A DNA stretch of 64,000 nt, from positions 4,004,001 through 4,068,000 of the forward strand of contig NC_007760.1 of the NCBI RefSeq assembly GCF_000013385.1, given 5' to 3'. The DNA comes from Anaeromyxobacter dehalogenans 2CP-C. GTDB lineage: Bacteria; Myxococcota; Myxococcia; Myxococcales; Anaeromyxobacteraceae. This document shows, piece after piece, positions 8,846-18,324 of this stretch. The stretch's first letter is position 1, and each line of letters starts with the position of its first letter. The position numbers and the translations under genes were made by a program. A model generated the notes under the pieces. The model did no database searches, was not told where the DNA came from, and saw only the letters and a program-made list of their open reading frames with translations.

Positions 8846-11263
8846 TCAGGCCCCGCGGAACCGCCGCAGCCGCAGGCTGTTCGTGACCACGCTCACGCTG
8901 CTGAACGCCATCGCCGCGCTCGCCAGCACCGGCGAGAGCATCAGCCCGAACGCCGGGAACAGCACGCCCGCGGCCACCGGGATCCCGACCACGTTGTACG
9001 CGAACGCCCAGAACAGGTTCTGGCGCATGGTCCGCATGGTGCGCCGGGAGAGCGCGATCGCGTCGGCCACCGCGCGCAGGTCCGGCCGCATCAGCGTCAC
9101 GTCGGCGGCCTCGAGCGCCACGTCGGTGCCGCTGCCCATGGCGATGCCGATCTCCGCCCGCGCCAGCGCCGGCGCGTCGTTGATGCCGTCGCCCACCATG
9201 GCCACCACGCGGCCCTCCGCCTGCAGCCGCTCCACCTCGGCCACCTTGCCCTCCGGCAGCACGCCCGCCACCACCCGCTCCACGCCCGCGGCCTTCGCCA
9301 CCGCCTCGGCGCTGCGGCGCACGTCGCCGGTGAGCATGACGACCTCGAGGCCCATGCGGCGCAGCCGCGCCACCGCGTCCCGCGAGGTCGGCCGCAGCTC
9401 GTCCGCGACGGCGAGCAGGCCGGCCAGCTTCCCGTCCACCGCCGCGAACACCGCGGTGCGTGCCTTCGCGGCGAGCGCGCCCGCCTCGGCCTCCAGCGGC
9501 GCGGTCGAGACGCCCTCCGACTCGAGCAGCGCCGCGTTGCCCACCACCACGCGCCGCCCCCCGGCGAGGCCCCGCGCGCCGCGGCCGGTGATCGACTCGA
9601 ACGCCTCCACCTGCGGCACCGCCGCGCCCCGCGCCGTCGCGTGCGCCGCGATGGCGGCCGCGAGCGGGTGCTCGCTGGCGCGCTCCACCGCCGCGACCAG
9701 GCCCACCAGCGCGTCCTCGTCCACCGGCGCGCCGGGCGCGAGCCGCACCTCGGTCACCGCCGGCTTGCCCAGCGTGAGCGTGCCGGTCTTGTCGAGCACC
9801 ACCGTGTCCACCGCGTGCGCCCGCTCCAGCGCCTCGCCGCCCTTCAGCAGCACGCCCAGCTCGGCCCCCTTGCCGGTGGCGACCATGACCGCGGTCGGGA
9901 CCGCGAGGCCCATCGCGCAGGGGCAGGCGATGACCAGCACGGCGACCGCGGCCACCAGCGCCCGCACCGCGGGCGCGGCGTCGGCGGCCACGAACCAGAC
10001 CACGAAGGTGGCGATGGAGAGGGAGAGCACCACCGGCACGAAGATGCCGCTGATGCGGTCGGCCAGCTTCTGGATGGGGGCGCGCGAGCCCTGCGCCTCG
10101 CGCATGAGCTTCACCACGTGCGCGAGCACCGTGTCCGCGCCCACGCCGGTGGCCCGGTAGCGGAACGACCCGGTGCCGTTGACGGTCGCGCCGATGACGC
10201 GATCGCCGGCGCGCTTCTGCACCGGCAGCGGCTCGCCGGTGAGCATCGACTCGTCCACCGCGCTCGTCCCGGAGACGATCTCGCCGTCCACCGGCAGCCG
10301 CTCGCCCGGGCGCACCACCACCACGTCGCCCTCGCGCACGTCCTCCACCGGCACGTCCACCTCCGCGCCGCCGCGCACCACGCGCGCGGTGCGGGGCTGG
10401 AGCTGCATGAGCTTGCGGAGCGCGACCGAGGTCTGGCGCTTCGCGCGCGCCTCCATGGTGTTGCCCACCAGGATGAGCGCGATGATGAGGACGACCGCCT
10501 CGTAGTACACGTCGGGCGGGACGCCGCGCGACACGAAGAAGCCGGGCGCGACGGTGGCGGCGAGCGAGAGCAGGTACGCCGCGCCGGTGCCGACCGCCAC
10601 GAGCGTGTTCATGTCGGCCGAGTGGTGGCGGAACGCCGCCCAGGCGCGGGTGTAGAAGTGCCGCCCGGCCCAGGCCATCACCGCGGTGGTGAGCGCGAGC
10701 AGCCCGTAGGAGAGCACCTGCTCCGGGATCGCGTAGAGCCAGGGCAGCGCGCGCTCCAGCACCGGGTCGAGCACGCGCATGCTCCAGCTCATGAACGGGT
10801 CGGTGGGCGCGCCGAGCCCGTGGTGCGCGTGCGCCGCCATGAGCGGCATCGACGCGATCATCGCCACCACGCCGGCGGCGAGCGCCACCAGGGCGCGGGC
10901 GCGCAGCTCGCGGAACTCCTTCGCGCGGGCCGCGTCCTGCTGCTCCAGCGCGTCGGCGCCCGGCTCGGACAGCGCGGCGCCGTAGCCGGTCGAGCGCACC
11001 CGCTCGATCAGCGCCTCGGGCGCGGCCACCGCCGGATCGTAGGAGATGGCCGCCTCGGCGGTCATGAGGTTGACGCTGGCGTCGAGCACGCCCGGCGCGC
11101 CGGAGAGCGCCTTCTGCACGCGCGCCTGGCACGCGGCGCAGGTCATGCCCGAGACGTTGATGGTGACGCGCGCGCGGCGGTCTTCGGGGCTCGCCTCGAC
11201 GGCGGCGGCGCGCGCGGCGGCGGGCTCGCGCCCGCGGACGGTGGTCTCGACCCGGTCGCTCAT
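8846..11263 (-). CDS. copA: Cu(I)-exporting P1B-type ATPase
   Basis: 805 residues from the ATG at 11263, chosen because it overlaps the cupredoxin stop (ATGA). One N-terminal heavy-metal domain has GMTCAAC (C42, C45). The actuator domain follows TM helices 1-4. The membrane CPC motif is in [16 protein letters not shown], the phosphorylated aspartate in [11 protein letters not shown], the HP motif in [12 protein letters not shown], and the hinge is [14 protein letters not shown] together with CsoR and a cupredoxin points to Cu+/Ag+ export into the periplasm. The frame stays open upstream to 11797, but that extension overlaps the cupredoxin gene and is not coding. Confidence 0.95.
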   Translation of the reverse strand: MSDRVETTVRGREPAAARAAAVEASPEDRRARVTINVSGMTCAACQARVQKALSGAPGVLDASVNLMTAEAAISYDPAVAAPEALIERVRSTGYGAALSEPGADALEQQDAARAKEFRELRARALVALAAGVVAMIASMPLMAAHAHHGLGAPTDPFMSWSMRVLDPVLERALPWLYAIPEQVLSYGLLALTTAVMAWAGRHFYTRAWAAFRHHSADMNTLVAVGTGAAYLLSLAATVAPGFFVSRGVPPDVYYEAVVLIIALILVGNTMEARAKRQTSVALRKLMQLQPRTARVVRGGAEVDVPVEDVREGDVVVVRPGERLPVDGEIVSGTSAVDESMLTGEPLPVQKRAGDRVIGATVNGTGSFRYRATGVGADTVLAHVVKLMREAQGSRAPIQKLADRISGIFVPVVLSLSIATFVVWFVAADAAPAVRALVAAVAVLVIACPCAMGLAVPTAVMVATGKGAELGVLLKGGEALERAHAVDTVVLDKTGTLTLGKPAVTEVRLAPGAPVDEDALVGLVAAVERASEHPLAAAIAAHATARGAAVPQVEAFESITGRGARGLAGGRRVVVGNAALLESEGVSTAPLEAEAGALAAKARTAVFAAVDGKLAGLLAVADELRPTSRDAVARLRRMGLEVVMLTGDVRRSAEAVAKAAGVERVVAGVLPEGKVAEVERLQAEGRVVAMVGDGINDAPALARAEIGIAMGSGTDVALEAADVTLMRPDLRAVADAIALSRRTMRTMRQNLFWAFAYNVVGIPVAAGVLFPAFGLMLSPVLASAAMAFSSVSVVTNSLRLRRFRGA

Positions 11264-11676
11264 CGCGCGTCCTCCACCACCAGGCTGCCGCGGAGCATGC
11301 TCATGCCGCAGGTGAACTCGTAGGTGCCGGCCTTCGTCGGCGGCAGGTCGATGGTCGTCCGCTGGTGCGCGGGGAGGAACCGGCGGACCCCGAACTCGGG
11401 GATCACCACCTCCTCGGAGCAGCTCGAGTCCTCGCGCCGGTCGAACACCAGCCGCGCCGGCTGCCCGGCGCGCAGCCGGACGCGCGACGGCGTGTAGCCG
11501 CCCTCCACCCGGATCACGGCCTGCTGCACGCCGGCCGCCCCGACCTTGGCCTCCGAGGCGCCCTTCCGCTTCTCGGCCAGGAAGAAGTACCAGTTCACCC
11601 ACGCGATGGCGGCCACGCCGCCTGCGACCACCAGGATTTCCACGAGGTCCACGATTCGCTCCCGGGACGGCATCAT
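11260..11676 (-). CDS. Membrane-anchored cupredoxin-domain protein
   Basis: 138 residues. An N-terminal membrane segment (about residues 11-32, [20 protein letters not shown]) is followed by a cupredoxin_1-type domain. The likely copper ligands are in SSCSEEVV and [13 protein letters not shown] near the C-terminus. It is the first gene of the copper operon and overlaps copA by 4 nt. It probably binds periplasmic copper or hands it to or from the ATPase. Two consecutive ATG codons are possible starts. The G-rich arm of the operator-like repeat lies immediately upstream and doubles as the ribosome binding region. Confidence 0.85.
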   Translation of the reverse strand: MMPSRERIVDLVEILVVAGGVAAIAWVNWYFFLAEKRKGASEAKVGAAGVQQAVIRVEGGYTPSRVRLRAGQPARLVFDRREDSSCSEEVVIPEFGVRRFLPAHQRTTIDLPPTKAGTYEFTCGMSMLRGSLVVEDAR

Positions 11677-11729
11677 ACCCCCGCCCCCTATCCTTCGACG
11701 CCCGGAACATAGATAGGGGGAGGGGGTAT
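11675..11729. promoter_or_regulatory. Inverted repeat of C/G tracts, probable CsoR operator
   Basis: Two 18-nt arms, ATACCCCCGCCCCCTATC at 11675-11692 and GATAGGGGGAGGGGGTAT at 11712-11729, are inverted copies with one mismatch and a 19-nt spacer. G/C tracts flanked by ATA/TAT are the hallmark of CsoR operators. The position just upstream of and touching the cupredoxin start is right for repressing cupredoxin-copA-csoR. Each arm could be a site, or the repeat could act as an RNA hairpin that hides the G-rich Shine-Dalgarno. Protein binding is inferred. Confidence 0.6.
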
Positions 11730-11873
11730 GTCAAGCCGAGCGGCCGGCGCCCCCGCCCGGGGCCGCGGATCCGCCCCCCGGCGGCGCCCCGATCCACTCC
11801 GGCGGGCGCCCGCCCGCCCGCGTATCACCGCACCCGCCGCCCGCCATGCCGGCGGCGGCGCCGGAGGCTGGTC

Positions 11874-12395
11874 ATGACGTCTCGAGCTGCTCGCGTGCTG
11901 TCCTTGCTGCTCGCCCTCCCCGCGCTCGCCGCGCACGCGGAGGATGCGACGCTCCCACCCGATCTCGAGAAGACCGTCCGCGAGTTCGAGGCCGCCTTCG
12001 GCGCGCAGGACGCGGACCGCGTCGGGGCGCTGTTCGATCCCGAGGGCACGTTCATCAACCCGATGGGCCAGCGAGCCGTCGGGCGCGAGCAGGTCACCGC
12101 CCAGTTCCGCAACGACTTCGAGAAGGTGCTGAAGGGCGTCCACAACGAGCTCGCGGTCGAGCGGGTCCGGCTCCTCGGCGACCTCGCCCTCCTCGACGTG
12201 CGCCAGACGCTCTCCGGCGGCCATCCGCCGCCGGGCGCGCCGCGGCCGTGGGTGGCGCACGCCGTGGTGCTGGCGCGCCGAGCCGAGGGCGCGTGGCGAC
12301 TCCTCGACGTCCGCCCGTACTTCTTCCTTCACGGCCGCGGCCCGGGCGGAAAGACCGGCCCCGCTCCGCAGCCCAAGGCACCGCCGCGCCCGTGA
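11874..12395 (+). CDS. Secreted NTF2-like (SgcJ/EcaC or DUF4440 type) protein
   Basis: 173 residues with a signal peptide (about 1-22, LSLLLALPALAAHA). An NTF2/SnoaL-like domain follows: LEKTVREFEAAFGAQDADRVGALFDPEGTFINPMGQRAVGREQVT, then a buried beta sheet ending LLDVRPYFF. This pattern matches the SgcJ/EcaC family of small alpha+beta proteins, many without known activity. A proline-rich tail ends the protein. No catalytic function can be assigned. It stands alone and is divergent from the copper operon. Confidence 0.8.
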   Translation: MTSRAARVLSLLLALPALAAHAEDATLPPDLEKTVREFEAAFGAQDADRVGALFDPEGTFINPMGQRAVGREQVTAQFRNDFEKVLKGVHNELAVERVRLLGDLALLDVRQTLSGGHPPPGAPRPWVAHAVVLARRAEGAWRLLDVRPYFFLHGRGPGGKTGPAPQPKAPPRP

Positions 12396-13089
12396 GCGGG
12401 TGGCGCCGCCCTCCGTGCGCGGCGCCGCCTCCAGCGGGCCCTGTCCTGGAGCGGGCCGCTAGGTCGGCGGTCCGGGCATTCGCGGCGGTGCTCGCTCCGC
12501 AAGGCCCGGGACGTGGATGGATGGCCGGAACCGGGGCCGCGGGATCGATCAAGCCGACGCACCGTGCGGGCCAGCCGCGTGATCGGAGCCGACGCCGGCT
12601 GCGCCGGTCCCTTCGCAGCGGCTGTCCCCGGCGGTGCAGGTCCAGGATCCTGGAGACGCGGCGAGGGCTCGCTCCGCTCCGCTCCGGCGCGAACGCCCGG
12701 ATCGCCTCCGTGGCGGCCTGACGTGGATGGGAGGCGTGGGGCAGGGAATTTCGCCCCCCCGAACACCTCGAAGCCGCCAGTACTGCCCCCGTCCGCCAAG
12801 CGGACGCCCTCGCCCGCGACCGCGACTGTCAGCGCAGGCGCAGCCCGCGACGATCACCTCCCGCGCGCGTATCCAGCCGGCGTGCGCGGCGAGCATGTCT
12901 GAGGCCGCGCGCAGCGCGGCCGAGTTTGCGAGCCGCGCCCAAGAACATCGAACGCGATCCGCGCGCGTCCTGCGACCGAAGTCCCGCGCCGAGCATTCCT
13001 TCTCCACGTCGCGCGAGCGGGCGAGGGCGGGAGCGCCCATCAGGACCCGCCCCCACGCCCCCCCGGCTTCGAGTCTACGCGCCCATCAC
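12396..13089. other. 694-nt stretch with no supported gene
   Basis: Several frames stay open on both strands, but none shows a family motif, a good ribosome binding site or the third-position GC bias of neighbouring genes. GACGTGGATGG recurs near 12509 and 12720. No RNA structure or mobile-element end was recognised. It may be decayed coding sequence. Confidence 0.5.
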
Positions 13090-14373
13090 TCACCCGATTC
13101 GCGACGACCCCCGCCCGCACGCCGCCGCGCGCTCGAGGAGGAGCGCGCGCTCGCGGGCGTTGCGGGTCATGCCGGCGGCGCGCTCCAGCTCGGCGCGGGC
13201 CTCCGCGTGGCGACCGAGGCGGAAGAGCAGGTCGCCGCGCACGCTGGGCAGCAGGTGGTAGCGACGGAGCGACGGCTCGTCCGCGATCGCGTCCACCAGC
13301 TCGAGCCCAGCCGCCGGGCCGAACGCCATCGCCACCGCCACCGCCCGGTTCAGCTCGACCACCGGCGACGGGGTCAGCTCCGCCAGCGCGTCGTAGAGGG
13401 CCGCGATGCGCCGCCAGTCGGTCGCGGCCGCGGTGCGGGCGTGGGCGTGGCAGGCCGCGATGGCCGCCTGCAGCGCGTAGGGGCCGAGCGCGCCGCCGAG
13501 CGCCTCCGCGCGCTCCAGCGCCGCCAGCCCGCGCTGGATCAGCAGCCGATCCCACCGGCCCCGGTCCTGCTCCAGCAGCAGCACCGGCTCACCCGACGGC
13601 CCCACCCGCGCCGCGGCGCGCGAGGCCTGCAGCTCCATGAGCGCCGCCAGCCCGTGGACCTCCGCCGCGTCCGGCACCAGCGCCTGCAGCATGCGGCCGA
13701 GGCGGAGCGCGTCCTCGCACAGCGCCGGGCGCATCCAGTCGTCGCCCGCCGTGGCGGTGTAGCCCTCGTTGAACACGAGGTACACGACCTCGAGCACCGA
13801 CCCCAGCCGCGCCTGCAGGTCCGCGCCGCGCGGCACCTCGAACGGCACCCGCGCCTCGGCCAGCGTGCGCTTCGCCCGCACGATGCGCTGCGCCACCGTG
13901 GGCTCCGGCTGCAGGAACGCGCGCGCGATCTCCTCGGTGGTGAGGCCGCCCAGCAGCCGGAGCGTGAGCGCGGTGCGCGCCTCGCGCGAGAGCACCGGGT
14001 GGCAGGCGATGAACACCAGCCGCAGCAGGTCGTCGCGCACCGGCTCGTCCACCGCCGCGTCGGGCGAGGGCGGCGCGGCGGGCCCGAGCGCCTCCGGATC
14101 CGGCCCGAGCGCCTCGTGCTTGCGCTCCACCATGCGCTTCCGGCGCAGCTCGTCCACCGCGCGGCGCTTCGCGGTGGCCATGAGCCAGGCGCCCGGGTTC
14201 TCCGGGACGCCCGACTCCGGCCACCGCTCCAGCGCCGCGACCAGCGCGTCCTGCGCCAGCTCCTCCGCCAGCCCGACGTCGCGCACCATCCGCGCCAGCC
14301 CGGCGATGAGCCGGGGCGCCTCGATGCGGAACACCGCGTGCACCGCGCGGTGCGCGTCCGCGCGAGCCGTCAC
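13090..14373 (-). CDS. ECF42-group RNA polymerase sigma factor (DUF6596/TPR C-terminus)
   Basis: 427 residues. Sigma region 2 (IEAPRLIAGLARMVRDVGLAEELAQDALVAALERWPESG) and region 4 (LTLRLLGGLTTEEIARAFLQ) are followed by a long C-terminal domain with DDWMRPALCEDALRLGRMLQ and VHGLAALMELQASR, the signature of the ECF42 group. ECF42 factors lack an anti-sigma partner, need the C-terminal TPR-like domain for activity and typically control an adjacent DGPF/YCII gene. That gene is present immediately upstream on the same strand (28 nt), so co-transcription and autoregulation are likely. Confidence 0.93.
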   Translation of the reverse strand: MTARADAHRAVHAVFRIEAPRLIAGLARMVRDVGLAEELAQDALVAALERWPESGVPENPGAWLMATAKRRAVDELRRKRMVERKHEALGPDPEALGPAAPPSPDAAVDEPVRDDLLRLVFIACHPVLSREARTALTLRLLGGLTTEEIARAFLQPEPTVAQRIVRAKRTLAEARVPFEVPRGADLQARLGSVLEVVYLVFNEGYTATAGDDWMRPALCEDALRLGRMLQALVPDAAEVHGLAALMELQASRAAARVGPSGEPVLLLEQDRGRWDRLLIQRGLAALERAEALGGALGPYALQAAIAACHAHARTAAATDWRRIAALYDALAELTPSPVVELNRAVAVAMAFGPAAGLELVDAIADEPSLRRYHLLPSVRGDLLFRLGRHAEARAELERAAGMTRNARERALLLERAAACGRGSSRIG

Positions 14374-14401
14374 CCGGCGCGCCTCCGCGCCACCTCGATC
14401 G

Positions 14402-14845
14402 TCACCGGTTCGCCGCGTTGCGCTTGGCGCGCTCGAAGATCTCGACCTCCTTGGCGGCGTCCTCCGGCGTGAGCACCTCCGGCGGGAAGTCCGCCGCCTC
14501 CGCGACCTGCCGCAGCTCCAGCACGCCCTCGGCGCCCTCGCCCATCGGGTTCGGGCAGCGCCGCGCCCAGGCGATGGCCTCCTCCTTCGACTTCACCTGG
14601 ATCATCCAGAAGCCGGCCACCAGCTCCTTCGTCTCCGCGAACGGGCCGTCCACCACCTCGACCTTGCCCTTCGAGAACTTCACCCGGGCGCCCTTCGACG
14701 ACGGGAGCAGGCCGTCCCCCGCGAGCAGCACGCCCGCGTTCACCAGCTCCTCGTTGTACCGGGTCATCGCCTGGATGAGCTCGCGGCTGGGCGGCGCTCC
14801 CGACTCGCTCTCCGGGCTGGCCTTCACGATCATCATGAACCGCAT
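14402..14845 (-). CDS. YciI/DGPF-family protein, ECF42 partner
   Basis: 147 residues of the YCII-related (DGPF) fold: MRFMMIVKASPESESG, the VVDGPFAETKELVAGFWMI segment containing the DGPF motif (about residues 84-88), and RRCPNPMGEGAEGVLELRQV. Family members are small ferredoxin-like-fold proteins found next to ECF sigma factors. Their biochemical role is not established. It is the promoter-proximal gene of the pair with the ECF42 factor. Confidence 0.92.
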   Translation of the reverse strand: MRFMMIVKASPESESGAPPSRELIQAMTRYNEELVNAGVLLAGDGLLPSSKGARVKFSKGKVEVVDGPFAETKELVAGFWMIQVKSKEEAIAWARRCPNPMGEGAEGVLELRQVAEAADFPPEVLTPEDAAKEVEIFERAKRNAANR

Positions 14846-14921
14846 GGTGTCTCTCCCTGGTCCGGGTTGGTGGTACGGGCCGGGCGGCCCGAGCCGCCGC
14901 GTTCCGTGCGTCTAGCCGTGC

Positions 14922-14948
14922 GACGATCACGGAGCCGCCGGATCGACG
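14922..14948 (-). promoter_or_regulatory. Candidate ECF42-dependent promoter
   Basis: On the minus strand CGTCGA (14948-14943) is followed after 17 nt by CGTC (14925-14922). The ECF42 consensus as I recall it is TGTCGA at -35 and CG(A/T)C at -10, so this differs at one position and has ECF-like spacing. It would give a leader of roughly 70 nt before the YciI start codon at 14845. The match is short and GC-rich background makes chance hits common. Confidence 0.4.
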
Positions 14949-15076
14949 CGCGCGACCGTCCCAGAGGGGGCCGTCGGGCGGTCCGGCGAGGCGCGGCTTC
15001 ACCGCGCGGCGTTCCCGTGCGGGCATCCCGTGCAGGCAGCGTTGCGCGCCGCCGCCGCGGCCCAGAGTAAACGTCC

Positions 15077-16084
15077 GTGAACACCCCCACCTCCCGGAGC
15101 GCGCCCCGGACGGCGCTCCACCGCTCCGCCGTGCGTCCCGCGCTGCTCGCCACCCTCCTCCCGCTCGCCCTCGCCTGCTCGCCGGTCCGCGACACCAGCC
15201 ACGACGCCTGCCCGCCCGAGCCGCCGGCGCTCGCCACCGGCGGCGCGCCGCACGCGCTCAAGACCGTGTTCGTGATCGTGATGGAGAACGAGGACTGGTC
15301 GAACATCGCCGGCAGCCCCTCGGCCCCGTACATCAACGGCACCCTGCTGCCCGCGTTCGCGCACGCGGTGGACTACCGGACCGGCGGCCTCCACCCCAGC
15401 CTCGGCAACTACGTCTGGCTCGAGGCCGGCGATCCGCTCGGCATCCACTTCGACGCGCCGCCCGCGGACGTGCCGCTGCCGGTGACCTGCCACCTCGCGA
15501 CCTACCTCGAGGACGTCGGCCTCACGTGGAAGGCGTACGCGGAGGGCATCAGCGGCGACACCTGCCCGCTCGTGAACGAGGGCAAGTACGCGGTCCGGCA
15601 CGATCCGTTCGTCTACTTCGAGGACGTCTCCGGCCACCCGTTCGACCCGCACGGCGCCCGCTGCATCGCGCACGTGCGGCCGTTCGAGGAGCTGGCCTCG
15701 GACCTCGCCGGCGGGACCGTGCCGCGGTACGCGTTCATCATCCCGGACGTCTGCGACGACGGCCACGACGCCTGCCCGCCGCTGAACGATCCCGTCGGGC
15801 AGCAGGACGCGTTCCTGGCGCGCGAGCTGCCGGCCATCATGGACAGCGCCGCGTACCGCGACGGCGGCGTGATCCTGGTCGTGTGGGACGAGGGCCACCG
15901 GGGCGACCACCCCATCGGCCTCATCGCCGTGTCGCCGCTCGCGAAGCCCGGCTACGCCGCGCCCGGCGCGTACACGCACGGCTCCACCGTGCGCACCGTG
16001 CAGGAGATCCTGGGCGTCACGCCGCTGCTGCGGACGGCGGCCACCTCGGCCAGCCTGTCCGACCTGTTCACGGCGTACCCGTAG
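15077..16084 (+). CDS. Phosphoesterase-family (PF04185) lipoprotein
   Basis: 335 residues from a GTG start. The lipoprotein signal is LLPLALACSPV, with the acylated cysteine near residue 34. The mature part matches the phosphoesterase family of acid phosphatases and phospholipases C: VFVIVMENEDWSNIAGSPSAPYINGTLLP, then YAFIIPDVCDDGHDACP and ILVVWDEGHRGDHPIGLIAVSP. E and N in MENEDW and the D/H residues near the C-terminus correspond to the metal site. It probably hydrolyses phosphomonoesters or phospholipids at the cell surface. Its 3' end overlaps the convergent hydrolase by 17 nt. Confidence 0.88.
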   Translation: MNTPTSRSAPRTALHRSAVRPALLATLLPLALACSPVRDTSHDACPPEPPALATGGAPHALKTVFVIVMENEDWSNIAGSPSAPYINGTLLPAFAHAVDYRTGGLHPSLGNYVWLEAGDPLGIHFDAPPADVPLPVTCHLATYLEDVGLTWKAYAEGISGDTCPLVNEGKYAVRHDPFVYFEDVSGHPFDPHGARCIAHVRPFEELASDLAGGTVPRYAFIIPDVCDDGHDACPPLNDPVGQQDAFLARELPAIMDSAAYRDGGVILVVWDEGHRGDHPIGLIAVSPLAKPGYAAPGAYTHGSTVRTVQEILGVTPLLRTAATSASLSDLFTAYP

Positions 16085-17015
16085 CCGCGCCCGTGGGCGC
16101 GGCGGCGAGCGGTCCGCCGGCGCGCGGCGCCGCGCCGGCCGGCGCCCGCGCCGTCTGCGCCCGCAACCTGCGATCCAGGAACCCGCCGACGCGCCGCTCG
16201 TACTCGGCCGGCGCGAACGCGTGCAGGTCCACGTGCCCGGCGCCGGGCACCTCCCAGAGCGCCTTCGGACCGCGGGCGTTCCGGTAGAGCGCCCTCGACT
16301 CCGAGAGCGGCGTGTACGGATCGGCGGCGCCCGCGAGCACGAGGAGCGGCGCGACCTGGTCGCCGATGCGATCCACCGGGCGGAGATCGGTCGCGCGGAC
16401 CCCCTGGCGCGGGAGCATCAGCCGCTCGACGAGCGGCGCGAGGAGCGCGCCGAGCGGCCCGAGCCAGGCCCGCGCCCGGTTGCGGATCGCGGCGTCGATG
16501 GTGGGGTAGACCGACTCGAGCACCAGCGCGTCCACCTTCAGCGGGACCGCGCCGAGCAGCGCCGCCGCGCCGCCCATGGAGATGCCGATCACCCCGATCC
16601 GCTCGCCCGGCAGCGCCGCGCGCAGCCACTCCACCGCGGCGCGCGCGTCGCGGCTCTCCAGCGCTCCGTAGGTCGTCTGCGCCGACCCGCTCGCGCCGTG
16701 CCCGCGAAAGTCGATGGCGAGCACCGAGTAGCCCGCCCCGGCGAGGAAGCGGGCGCGCCCGGCCATCTCGGCGGCGCTCGCGCCGATGCCGTGCAGCAGC
16801 AGGACGGCGCCCGCGCCCGGGTGCCCGCGCGCGAGCCAGCCGCGGATCGTGCTCCCGGAGCCGCTCCGCAGCTCGACCGGCCGCGCGTCGAGGTCCGCCG
16901 GCGGCGCGCGCCCGGCGCGGGCAGGGGCGCACATGGCGAGCGCGGCCGCGATCGAGAGCAGGACGCCGAGGCGGCGGAGGCGGGTGGGCCGGAGGGTGGA
17001 GCGCGTCGGGGTCAA
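16068..17015 (-). CDS. Alpha/beta hydrolase, exported
   Basis: 315 residues with a hydrophobic N-terminal segment (LGVLLSIAAALAMCAPARA) consistent with a signal peptide. Core motifs: oxyanion-hole region LLLHGIGASAAEM, FRGHGASG, nucleophile elbow GISMGG with the catalytic serine, acid region GAADPYTPLS and the histidine in GAGHVDLHAF. This is the full Ser-Asp-His arrangement of the DUF1749/BAAT-like hydrolases. An alanine-rich tail follows. The start is TTG at 17015, with no strong alternative. Substrate unknown. Confidence 0.85.
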   Translation of the reverse strand: MTPTRSTLRPTRLRRLGVLLSIAAALAMCAPARAGRAPPADLDARPVELRSGSGSTIRGWLARGHPGAGAVLLLHGIGASAAEMAGRARFLAGAGYSVLAIDFRGHGASGSAQTTYGALESRDARAAVEWLRAALPGERIGVIGISMGGAAALLGAVPLKVDALVLESVYPTIDAAIRNRARAWLGPLGALLAPLVERLMLPRQGVRATDLRPVDRIGDQVAPLLVLAGAADPYTPLSESRALYRNARGPKALWEVPGAGHVDLHAFAPAEYERRVGGFLDRRLRAQTARAPAGAAPRAGGPLAAAPTGAATGTP

Positions 17016-17068
17016 TCGGGCGTCGGGAGCGTCCGGAGCAGCCGCTCCGGGCGGCGCCGTCGGCGCCG

Positions 17069-18292
17069 CTACAGCTCATCTCTAGCCAGCGGGACCGTCC
17101 CGCGCACGGCGGGCCGGTGTCGCGGACGGAGGCCGAACACCAGGCGGAGGGGCTCCCACGCGGAGATCACCCAGCACAGGCCCAGGCTGACCGCGAGCGA
17201 CGCGACGGCGAGCCCCACGAACGCGGCGGGCACGCCGGCCGCGTCGGCGCCCTGGCGCACCATCACCGCGGCGAGCACCACGATGACCCCGTGGTGGACC
17301 ACGTAGAAGGGGTAGACGAGCCCGCTCGCGCGCTGGAGCGCCTCGCCGTCGCGCGCGAGGTGCCGCCGCGCGCCGCCGAGCAGCGCCACCAGCCAGCACC
17401 ACGACGCGCAGCCGTACCCGCCCCACAGCAGCACGCCGCCGGCCGAGCGGGCGGCCGGCAGCCGCGCGAGCACGTCGCCCGGCCACGCCCACGCGCAGAG
17501 CCCCACCGACGCGGCGACCGCGATCGCGAGCGCCGGCCGCCAGTGGCGATCCAGCGCCGCGGCGAAGCCGGGCTCGGCCGCCACGGCGAATCCCCACAGG
17601 AACGCGGGGAGCAGCAGCCCGCGGTTCGACCAGTCGTAGGCGAGCGGCGCGAAGCGCGGCGCGGCGGTCGCGGTGGCGATCCGGATCGCCACCGCCGGCA
17701 GCACCAGCCAGGCGAGGCCGGCGCGGCCCTGGCACGGCGCGGCCAGGCGCGCGAGCAGCCGGCGGCCGGCGGGGCGGCGCAACCCGGCGAAAAGCGGCGC
17801 GGTCGCGAGCGAGAACGCGAGCAGGAACACCAGGAACCAGAGGTTGTGCCAGGCGAAGTTCCCGTCCGGATAGATGCCGTCGAAGAAGTGCGGGTAGAAC
17901 GAGAGCAGCGAGCCGTCGAACCGGCCCTCCAGGCGCCGCTCCACCCAGACCTGCGGGGGCACGAGCACGAGGATCCCGAGCGCGAGCGGCAGCCCGAGGC
18001 GAAGCAGGCGCTCGCGCACGTAGCGGGCGGGCGAGCGGCGGCGGAGCGCGAGCCAGGCGGCCTCGCCGGCGAGCGCCATGAACAGCGGCATGATCCAGGG
18101 TGCCGGGAAGAACACGACCTCTCCCAGCCACTTGCTGCGCAGCACGCTCTGCACGTGCCAGGTGTCCCAAGGGTTGAACGGCTCGGCGGCGTGCACCAGG
18201 AACACCGCCAGCATCCCGAGCACGCGCAGCCAGTCGAGGTCCGCGCGCCGCGGCTCGCTCCGGTACCCCGTCGGCGTCACCTCGGTCGGCAT
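17069..18292 (-). CDS. Acyltransferase 3 family integral membrane protein
   Basis: 407 residues from the ATG at 18292. RRADLDWLRVLGMLAVFLVHAAEPFN carries the conserved Arg and His of family 3 acyltransferases at the first membrane helix. About ten transmembrane helices follow, with FNPWDTWHVQS and YVVHHGVIVVLAAVMV near the end. Such proteins O-acetylate surface polysaccharides or act as OpgC-like succinyl transferases. The adjoining glycosyltransferase (33 nt upstream, same strand) supports a role in surface glycan decoration. The frame remains open to 19105, but that upstream part is antisense shadow of the glycosyltransferase. Confidence 0.88.
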   Translation of the reverse strand: MPTEVTPTGYRSEPRRADLDWLRVLGMLAVFLVHAAEPFNPWDTWHVQSVLRSKWLGEVVFFPAPWIMPLFMALAGEAAWLALRRRSPARYVRERLLRLGLPLALGILVLVPPQVWVERRLEGRFDGSLLSFYPHFFDGIYPDGNFAWHNLWFLVFLLAFSLATAPLFAGLRRPAGRRLLARLAAPCQGRAGLAWLVLPAVAIRIATATAAPRFAPLAYDWSNRGLLLPAFLWGFAVAAEPGFAAALDRHWRPALAIAVAASVGLCAWAWPGDVLARLPAARSAGGVLLWGGYGCASWCWLVALLGGARRHLARDGEALQRASGLVYPFYVVHHGVIVVLAAVMVRQGADAAGVPAAFVGLAVASLAVSLGLCWVISAWEPLRLVFGLRPRHRPAVRGTVPLARDEL

Positions 18293-18324
18293 CGCCGGGA
18301 CCGCTCCTCGGGCCCCCCGCTGCT

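Noticed and set aside
12513-13040. Overlapping open frames in the 12.4-13.1 kb gap
   Set aside because: None shows codon bias or motifs of real genes. Frames on both strands are equally open.
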